A DNA stretch of 64,000 nucleotides from NCBI RefSeq assembly GCF_020012125.1, contig NZ_JAIFAG010000001.1, forward strand, positions 3,720,001-3,784,000, given 5' to 3'. A program made the translations under genes and the position numbers. Source of the DNA: Hymenobacter psoromatis. GTDB taxonomy: Bacteria; Bacteroidota; Bacteroidia; Cytophagales; Hymenobacteraceae. The notes beneath the pieces were generated by a model. That model had not been told where the DNA came from. It saw nothing but the letters and a program-made list of their open reading frames with translations, and made no database searches. Every line of letters starts with the position of its first letter. The stretch's first letter is position 1. Positions 57,703-64,000 of this stretch are shown here, in pieces.

Positions 57703-58029
57703 TTACGCCTCCCCCACCGCGCCGCCGAAGTTCATCGGGTACTGCGGTGCATCTTGGTGCATCTTAATCGGGCCGTAGCTCTGCTCGAAGCGCTGGATAT
57801 TCTCTTCCAACGCCGATAGCAGGCGCTTAGCGTGCTCGGGTGTGAGGATAATGCGGGCCTTAACCTTGGCCTTGGGCACGCCCGGTAGCAGGCGAATGAA
57901 GTCCACTACGAACTCGCTACTACTATGGGCAATCAGGGCCAGATTGGCGTACTCGCCTTCAGCAATGGCTTCGCTCAACTCAATGTTGAGGGCGTTGGGG
58001 TCAGGGTTGAGGGGTTGGTTGGGTTGCAT
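57703..58029 (-). CDS. DUF3467 domain protein
   Basis: 108 residues. NIELSEAIAEGEYANLALIA, EFVVDFIRLLPGVPKAKVKA and RIILTPEHAKRLLSALEENI make up the DUF3467 domain, a small beta-rich family of unknown function often found near rpoC in Bacteroidetes. No signal peptide; cytoplasmic. It starts one base after the stop of the small membrane-protein gene and is likely co-translated with it. Confidence 0.93.
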   Translation of the reverse strand: MQPNQPLNPDPNALNIELSEAIAEGEYANLALIAHSSSEFVVDFIRLLPGVPKAKVKARIILTPEHAKRLLSALEENIQRFEQSYGPIKMHQDAPQYPMNFGGAVGEA

Positions 58030-58030
58030 A

Positions 58031-58279
58031 TTATTTATTGAAGCGTGTCCGCCACAGGCGCACTACAGAATAGATGGCTGCATAGCATATAAACACGCAT
58101 ATCAAACAGATAATTAAACAAGCAGTTCCTGTCTGTAAGTGATACCTCTGTGGTTGAAAATTATTAAACGCTTCTACTGCCCAAAGACCAGTTGCGGTAG
58201 ATAGTATACCAAACCCTAAAAATACGACAACGTTTATCGTCAGTCTAATCGAAAACTTTAGCCACCAAGTACTTGACAT
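58031..58279 (-). CDS. small two-span membrane protein
   Basis: 82 residues with two hydrophobic helices (about 13-33, INVVVFLGFGILSTATGLW, and 50-70, GTACLIICLICVFICYAAIY) joined by a short polar loop. I do not recognise a family. The coding sequence is A/T-richer than its neighbours. Tight spacing to the DUF3467 gene (one base) supports it as a real gene rather than a chance frame. Confidence 0.65.
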   Translation of the reverse strand: MSSTWWLKFSIRLTINVVVFLGFGILSTATGLWAVEAFNNFQPQRYHLQTGTACLIICLICVFICYAAIYSVVRLWRTRFNK

Positions 58280-58315
58280 GACAACTGGGTTTTTTATTGA
58301 CTAGAGATAATCAAA

Positions 58316-58354
58316 CAAAAACCCCTGGCCAGCGCACGCCAACCGGGGGTTTTG
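58316..58354 (-). terminator. rho-independent terminator after rpoC
   Basis: On the minus strand CAAAACCCCC pairs with GGGGTTTT around the GGTTGGCGTGCGCTGGCCA loop area, followed by a T-rich TTTGTTTGA. It begins 24 bases past the rpoC stop codon and separates rpoBC from the downstream small genes. Confidence 0.8.
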
Positions 58355-58377
58355 CTTTTACAAACCTACGTCAATCG

Positions 58378-61300
58378 TTATTCCTGCACCGTCGTCTCAC
58401 GCTTGGCGCGGCTGGGGCGTTTAGCTGGGGTAGGAACTGCCTGCTCGGCTGCTTGCGCGGCTTGGCGGGTAGCATACTCCTCCTTCGAGGAAACCTCGAT
58501 GCCCTGATATTCACGCAGGCCGGTGCCGGCCGGGATGAGGTGACCGACAATCACGTTCTCCTTCAGGCCTAGCAGTTCGTCGGCCTTTCCGCGGATAGCG
58601 GCTTCGCTTAGCACCTTAGTCGTTTCCTGGAAGGAAGCGGCCGAGATGAACGAGGCCGTGCCCAGCGAAGCTTGCGTGATACCCTGGAGGGTAGGCCGCG
58701 AAACAGCCGGCTGCGCGTCGCGCACTTCGGCAAGCTTGAGGTCACGGCGGCGAAGCGACGAGTTTTCGTCGCGCAGCTTGCGGGAAGAGATAATCTGACC
58801 GGGCCGTAGCTCTGACGAATCGCCAGCATCCATTACGACTTTCATATCAATTACCACGTCGTTTTCCTCCATCAGCAGTACTTTGTCCACGAGTTGGTTT
58901 TCGAGGAAACTAGTGTCGCCGGCGTCCATTACGAGCACCTTCTGCATCATCTGGCGAACAATGACTTCAATGTGCTTGTCGTTGATTTTCACGCCCTGCA
59001 AGCGGTACACTTCCTGAATCTCGTTCACGAGGTACTGCTGCACCGAGCTGGGACCCTGAATGTTCAGGATATCGCTCGGGGTAATGGCACCGTCGGAGAG
59101 CGGCGAGCCGGCCCGCACGAAGTCGTTGTCCTGCACGAGGATAAACTTCGACAGCGGCACCATATACTTGCGCTTTACACCGTCTTTCGACTCTACGAAG
59201 ATTTCACGGTTGCCACGCTTTACCGAGCCGTAGGTCACTACCCCATCAATTTCCGACACGACGGCCGGGTTCGACGGGTTACGCGCCTCGAACAGTTCCA
59301 CTACACGGGGTAGGCCGCCTGTGATATCACGGGTTTTGCCCACGGCCCGCGGAATCTTGGCCAAGATGTGGCCAGCCTTCACTTTCACGCCGTTTTCGAC
59401 GTTCAAGTGCGCGCCTACCGGCATATTGTACGATTTCTGCGAATCGGCATCCGCACCCTTTGCGGGGTGCAACAGTACCGACGGGTTCTGCGCTTTGTCT
59501 TTCGACTCTACGATTACCTTCTCGCGGAAGCCCGTCTGTTCGTCGGTTTCCTCGCGGTAAGTAATGCCTTCAGTGAGGGCATCGTACTGAATAGTACCGT
59601 CGAACTCAGCCAGAATAACAGCGTTGTACGGGTCCCAATTAACCAGCTCCACTCCTTTCTCTACCTCTTGGCCTTCTTTTACCAGTAGGAATGAGCCGTA
59701 GGGAACGTGATTGGAAATGAACACCTTACCGGTGCCTTTCTCCACAATCCGAATCTCACCCGAGCGGCCCATCACCACGTTGGTTTTTCCACCTTCGGAG
59801 TTGACCCCAGCTACGGCCCGAATATCCTCGAATTCAACTACGCCTGAGAACTTGGCGCGGATATTAGCTTCCACAGCAATATTAGAGGCCGTACCGCCCA
59901 CGTGGAACGTACGGAGCGTCAGCTGCGTACCGGGCTCGCCGATAGACTGCGCCGCGATAACGCCCACGGCCTCGCCCTTCTGTACCATGCGGCCAGTCGC
60001 CAGGTTACGGCCGTAGCACTTGGCGCAAATGCCGCGCTTGCTTTCGCAAGTCAGCACCGAGCGAATCTCCACCGACTCAATGCTGGTCGCATCAATGCGG
60101 CGGGTAATTTCCTCCGTGATTTGCTGGCCAGCGGTCAGAATCAGCTCTTCGGTTAGCGGGTCTATGATATCGTGCACGGCCGTGCGGCCAAGGATACGCT
60201 CGGAGAGCGGCTCCACAATATCCTCGTTATCCTTGAGGGCGAAGGTTTCGGTACCGCGCAACGTGCCGCAATCCGGCTCGTTCACGATAACGTCCTGCGA
60301 TACGTCCACCAGACGACGGGTTAGATAGCCAGCGTCAGCCGTCTTCATAGCCGTGTCAGCCAGACCTTTACGGGCACCGTGCGTCGAGATAAAGTACTCG
60401 ATTACATCCAGACCTTCTTTGAAGTTCGACAGAATCGGGTTCTCAATAATCTCGCCTACCGAGCCTTGCAGCGACTTCTGTGGCTTGGCCATCAGGCCGC
60501 GCATCCCGCCGAGCTGGCGAATCTGCTCCCGCGAACCGCGAGCGCCCGAGTGCATCATCATGTAAATGGAGTTGAAACCCTGGTCCTCCTTTTCAAGGCG
60601 GCCCATGAGTGTCTCCGTAATCTGCGAGTTGATACGGGTCCAGATGTCAATTACCTGGTTGTAGCGCTCGTTGTTCGTAATCAGACCCATCTGGTAGTTC
60701 TGCATTACGGCAGCTACGTCGGCCTGCGCCTGCTTGATGAGAATATCCTTCTCCTTCGGAATCTGGATATCACCCAGACCCATACTCAAGCCGCCTTTGT
60801 AGGCCGACTGGAAGCCAAGAGTCTTGATGTCGTCCAGGAACTGCGCGGTGCGGGCCATGCCGGTGCGCTTGAACACCAGCGAGATAATCTGCTGAAGCTT
60901 TTTCTTGGTCAGCAGTTCGTCCACAAAGCCGACTTCGGCCGGAATGAGCTGGTTGAAGAGTACGCGGCCGGCAACGGTCTCGATAGTCTTCTGCACCAAG
61001 TCGTCGTTCTCGTCGCGCACCATCGTGCGCACCTTGATGTAAGCGTGCTTAGAAAGCTGCTTCTCGTTAAGGGCGATTACTACCTCCTCATCGGAGTAGA
61101 ATACGCGGCCCTCACCCTGAATTTTCTCGTCCTCAGTCGAGCGCTTACCCTTGGTCACGTAGTACAGCCCAAGCACCATATCCTGCGACGGCACCGCAAT
61201 TGGCGCGCCGTTGGCCGGGTTCAAGATGTTGTGCGAGGCCAGCATCAGCATCGAAGCCTCCAGAATAGCGGCCGGCCCGAGGGGCACGTGCACGGCCATC

Positions 61301-62736
61301 TGGTCACCGTCGAAGTCAGCGTTAAAAGCCGTACAAACAAGTGGGTGCAGTTGGATAGCCTTGCCCTCGATGAGGCGCGGCTGGAACGCCTGGATACCCA
61401 AACGGTGGAGGGTAGGCGCCCGGTTGAGAAGCACGGGGTGGCCCTTCAGCACGTTCTCCAGAATATCCCATACCACGGCATCCTTGCGGTCCACAATTTT
61501 CTTGGCCGATTTCACCGTCTTCACAATCCCGCGCTCAATAAGCTTGCGGATAATGAACGGCTTAAACAGCTCGGCCGCCATGTTCTTGGGCAAGCCGCAC
61601 TCGTGCAGCTTCAACTCGGGGCCTACTACGATAACCGAACGGCCCGAGTAGTCCACGCGCTTACCCAACAGGTTCTGGCGGAAGCGGCCCTGCTTGCCTT
61701 TCAGCATGTCAGACAGCGACTTGAGGGCCCGGTTGCCTTCGGCGCGCACGGCATTTACCTTGCGCGAGTTGTCGAAGAGCGAATCCACGGCTTCTTGTAG
61801 CATGCGCTTCTCATTGCGCAAAATCACTTCCGGCGCTTTGATTTCAATCAGGCGCTTGAGGCGGTTATTACGAATGATAACGCGACGATACAAGTCATTC
61901 AAGTCCGAGGTAGCGAAGCGGCCGCCATCCAGCGGCACCAGCGGGCGTAGCTCCGGCGGAATCACGGGTACCATGCGGATAACCATCCACTCGGGGCGAT
62001 TTTCCACGCGGGTCGCCGCATCGCGGAACGCTTCTACCACGCGCAAACGCTTCAGCGCCTCAGCCTTACGCTGCTGCGAAGTTTCGTGCGCGGCCGAGTC
62101 GCGGAGCGAGTAGCTCAACTCATCGAGGTTGATGCGCTCCAGCAGCATTTGCAGCGCGTCGGCTCCCATTTTGGCGATGAACTTTTGCGGGTCATCGTTG
62201 GGCAGCATCTGGTTTTCGCGGGGCAGCTTGTCGATGATGTCCAGGTACTCGTCTTCGGTGAGGAAGTCGAGCTGTTGCACACCTTCTTCGCCCTGCACGC
62301 CGGGCTGCACCACCACGTAGCGCTCATAGTAAATAATCTGGTCGAGCTTTTTAGTGGGCATTCCCAGCAAGTAGCCGATTTTATTCGGCAGGCTCTTAAA
62401 GTACCAGATGTGGGCTACGGGCACCACCAATTCGATGTGGCCCATGCGCTCACGGCGCACCTTCTTCTCAGTCACCTCCACGCCGCAACGGTCGCAGATG
62501 ATGCCCTTGTAGCGGATGCGCTTGTATTTACCGCAGTGGCATTCCCAGTCCTTTACCGGCCCGAAAATCCGCTCGCAGAACAGGCCACCCATCTCGGGCT
62601 TGTACGTGCGATAGTTAATTGTTTCGGGTTTCACTACTTCACCAGTGCTACGCTCCAGAATTGCTTCGGGCGAGGCGAGCGAGATAGTGACCTTAGAAAA
62701 GTCCTGTACTAATTTCTTATTTTTTGCAAAAGCCAT
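58378..62736 (-). CDS. rpoC: DNA-directed RNA polymerase subunit beta'
   Basis: 1452 residues. The N-terminal zinc site ([20 protein letters not shown]), the bridge to [14 protein letters not shown], the Mg-binding [11 protein letters not shown], the trigger-loop region around [17 protein letters not shown], the second zinc site ([13 protein letters not shown]) and a C-terminal [20 protein letters not shown] are all present. Complete and in frame. It forms the RNA polymerase active centre with RpoB, which is encoded upstream. The start ATG 62736 ([17 protein letters not shown]) is usual for Bacteroidetes. Confidence 0.98.
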   Translation of the reverse strand: MAFAKNKKLVQDFSKVTISLASPEAILERSTGEVVKPETINYRTYKPEMGGLFCERIFGPVKDWECHCGKYKRIRYKGIICDRCGVEVTEKKVRRERMGHIELVVPVAHIWYFKSLPNKIGYLLGMPTKKLDQIIYYERYVVVQPGVQGEEGVQQLDFLTEDEYLDIIDKLPRENQMLPNDDPQKFIAKMGADALQMLLERINLDELSYSLRDSAAHETSQQRKAEALKRLRVVEAFRDAATRVENRPEWMVIRMVPVIPPELRPLVPLDGGRFATSDLNDLYRRVIIRNNRLKRLIEIKAPEVILRNEKRMLQEAVDSLFDNSRKVNAVRAEGNRALKSLSDMLKGKQGRFRQNLLGKRVDYSGRSVIVVGPELKLHECGLPKNMAAELFKPFIIRKLIERGIVKTVKSAKKIVDRKDAVVWDILENVLKGHPVLLNRAPTLHRLGIQAFQPRLIEGKAIQLHPLVCTAFNADFDGDQMAVHVPLGPAAILEASMLMLASHNILNPANGAPIAVPSQDMVLGLYYVTKGKRSTEDEKIQGEGRVFYSDEEVVIALNEKQLSKHAYIKVRTMVRDENDDLVQKTIETVAGRVLFNQLIPAEVGFVDELLTKKKLQQIISLVFKRTGMARTAQFLDDIKTLGFQSAYKGGLSMGLGDIQIPKEKDILIKQAQADVAAVMQNYQMGLITNNERYNQVIDIWTRINSQITETLMGRLEKEDQGFNSIYMMMHSGARGSREQIRQLGGMRGLMAKPQKSLQGSVGEIIENPILSNFKEGLDVIEYFISTHGARKGLADTAMKTADAGYLTRRLVDVSQDVIVNEPDCGTLRGTETFALKDNEDIVEPLSERILGRTAVHDIIDPLTEELILTAGQQITEEITRRIDATSIESVEIRSVLTCESKRGICAKCYGRNLATGRMVQKGEAVGVIAAQSIGEPGTQLTLRTFHVGGTASNIAVEANIRAKFSGVVEFEDIRAVAGVNSEGGKTNVVMGRSGEIRIVEKGTGKVFISNHVPYGSFLLVKEGQEVEKGVELVNWDPYNAVILAEFDGTIQYDALTEGITYREETDEQTGFREKVIVESKDKAQNPSVLLHPAKGADADSQKSYNMPVGAHLNVENGVKVKAGHILAKIPRAVGKTRDITGGLPRVVELFEARNPSNPAVVSEIDGVVTYGSVKRGNREIFVESKDGVKRKYMVPLSKFILVQDNDFVRAGSPLSDGAITPSDILNIQGPSSVQQYLVNEIQEVYRLQGVKINDKHIEVIVRQMMQKVLVMDAGDTSFLENQLVDKVLLMEENDVVIDMKVVMDAGDSSELRPGQIISSRKLRDENSSLRRRDLKLAEVRDAQPAVSRPTLQGITQASLGTASFISAASFQETTKVLSEAAIRGKADELLGLKENVIVGHLIPAGTGLREYQGIEVSSKEEYATRQAAQAAEQAVPTPAKRPSRAKRETTVQE

Positions 62737-63084
62737 TGACGATGGTTTTAGCGGTTATTTTTAACCTGCTAGAATTTCCTCTAACAGTTCGACACTACAA
62801 AAAGTGCTCTGCGGGTCAGACAGGTACGCCGCGCAGTAGGTTTTCGCTAGGTCTTTGCTACTTTATATAATATAAGCCGTCCCACCTTATGCTACCCTGA
62901 CCTGTCTCGGAGTAGGGGTGTCGTGAGGTTGGGCTAAAGGGATAAACTACTATTCTTCTGGTTTGGTAATCGCTGCCAGGTCTGGTGCACTTATTTAGCT
63001 GAATAGCAAATGCTTACTAGAAACCTAGCTTAAGCCGCCGGCCGCCGAATATATTCCAGCAGCCAGCGGCCTCAACTAACCAAC
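62737..63084 (-). other. 348-base rpoB-rpoC spacer without a recognised feature
   Basis: No open frame of note. The strand contains an A/T-rich stretch (TTATATTATATAAAG, around 62860-62876) and short dyads but no clear TAnnTTTG box and no terminator with a T run. It is long for an rpoBC gap. Confidence 0.5.
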
Positions 63085-64000
63085 TTAATCCAGCGAAATC
63101 TCTAGTGCTAAACCACGCAATTCGTGGATAAGCACGTTGAACGACTCGGGAATATTGGGCTTGGGCAGCACATCACCTTTCACGATGGCTTCATACGCTT
63201 TGGCCCGACCTACCACGTCGTCAGATTTCACGGTCAGTATTTCCTGCAGTACGTTGGAAGCACCGAAGGCTTCCAGCGCCCACACCTCCATCTCGCCGAA
63301 GCGCTGGCCACCGAACTGCGCCTTACCCCCCAGCGGCTGCTGCGTGATGAGCGAGTACGGCCCGATGGAGCGGGCATGCATCTTATCGTCCACTAAGTGA
63401 CCGAGCTTGAGCATGTAAATCACGCCCACGGTTATCGCCTGGTCGAAACGGTCGCCGCTTAAGCCATCGTACAGGTAGGCCCTACCCCAGTCGGGCAAGC
63501 CAGCCGCAGTCAGTTCCTTAGCTACTTCGTCCTCGGTAGCGCCGTCGAAAATAGGGGTAGCGTAGGTGCGACCCATTTTCAGACCGGCCCAGCCGAGCAC
63601 CGTTTCGTAAATCTGACCAATGTTCATCCGGCTTGGTACACCCAGTGGGTTCAGCACGATGTCCATCGGCGTGCCGTCGGGTAGAAAGGGCATGTCCTCA
63701 TCGCGCACGATGCGGGCTACTACCCCTTTGTTACCGTGGCGACCGGCCATCTTGTCTCCCACCTTCAACTTGCGCTTCTTGGCAATGTAGACTTTAGCCA
63801 GTTGCACGATGCCGGCGGGTAACTCGTCGCCCACTTCCAAGGTGAAGCGTTCGCGTTTGAAGCGGGCTGTGATGGTATTGCGGCGCTTCGCGTAATTCTT
63901 GATGAGCTGTTGCAGCATCTCGTTCACGCGATTATCAGCCGTCCAATGGTCGAGTTGCAAGTCCTTAAAGAGGTTAACTTCTTCCGGCACGGCGTAGTTG
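63085..64000 (-). CDS. rpoB: DNA-directed RNA polymerase subunit beta (C-terminal part)
   Basis: The last 305 or so residues; the frame is open past the right edge. [40 protein letters not shown] and the end [16 protein letters not shown] are RpoB C-terminal signatures, including the Lys of the KxGDK segment and the clamp-binding region. The gene lies upstream of rpoC on the same strand, the standard order. Rifampicin-region residues are outside the window. Confidence 0.98.
   Translation of the reverse strand, partial: NYAVPEEVNLFKDLQLDHWTADNRVNEMLQQLIKNYAKRRNTITARFKRERFTLEVGDELPAGIVQLAKVYIAKKRKLKVGDKMAGRHGNKGVVARIVRDEDMPFLPDGTPMDIVLNPLGVPSRMNIGQIYETVLGWAGLKMGRTYATPIFDGATEDEVAKELTAAGLPDWGRAYLYDGLSGDRFDQAITVGVIYMLKLGHLVDDKMHARSIGPYSLITQQPLGGKAQFGGQRFGEMEVWALEAFGASNVLQEILTVKSDDVVGRAKAYEAIVKGDVLPKPNIPESFNVLIHELRGLALEISLD

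Noticed and set aside
60379..61800. 473-codon open frame antisense to rpoC
   Set aside because: No recognisable motif and opposite to a highly conserved gene; explained by codon bias.

Overview
The window comes from a GC-rich member of the Bacteroidetes, most likely the Hymenobacteraceae (Hymenobacter or a close relative). The evidence is: type IX secretion (T9SS) C-terminal sorting domains, Bacteroidetes-type promoters (TTTG, then TAnnTTTG), PorT-like and OmpP1/FadL outer-membrane barrels, LytS/LytTR-type regulators, a DUF3467 gene near rpoC, and a MoxR/DUF58/BatA operon. The species assignment is an inference; no rRNA or tRNA gene was seen.

Layout. 0-2.4 kb: the tail of a TonB-like protein, an exported alpha/beta hydrolase, a DUF3850 protein and a secreted TPR protein. 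2.4-7.6 kb: metF and metH on the minus strand behind a SAM-I riboswitch. 7.8-13.9 kb: an SGNH lipoprotein and an OmpP1/FadL porin, divergent from a large secreted T9SS endonuclease-like protein. 14-16 kb: a dihydroflavonol-reductase-like gene broken by an amber codon, then a low-GC AraC regulator. 16.1-19.5 kb: a Tricorn-type protease. 19.6-23.4 kb: a DUF5694 protein, a membrane HExxH protein and a LytS/LytTR two-component pair. 23.6-28.6 kb: surface lipoproteins, a small barrel and a decayed Lys-C-like T9SS protease; the first lipoprotein is out of frame at a C11 tract. 28.8-36.8 kb: five TldD/TldE genes in the order D-D-E-terminator-D-E; all three TldD copies carry a Tat signal and neither TldE does. 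37.7-47.8 kb: DUF4159, MoxR, DUF58, BatA, DUF4175-like and a last membrane protein, with a divergent azoreductase/HxlR pair sitting in the set. 47.9-53.9 kb: an ECF sigma factor, an overlapping anti-sigma-like protein, a lipoprotein and a delta-60-repeat T9SS gene with two in-frame ambers. 54-64 kb: housekeeping genes on the minus strand: rpoB (partial), rpoC, a small membrane protein, DUF3467, rpsL, rpsG, fusA, rpsJ.

Three patterns cut across the genes. Long intergenic inverted repeats (arms about 12-39 bp, several unrelated sequence families) fill many gaps, including successive gaps of one operon. A short motif, CCTACCCC or its complement, recurs dozens of times in and between genes. Several exported or accessory genes are broken by single-base lesions, either in-frame TAG codons or one extra C in a C tract, while the housekeeping genes are intact.
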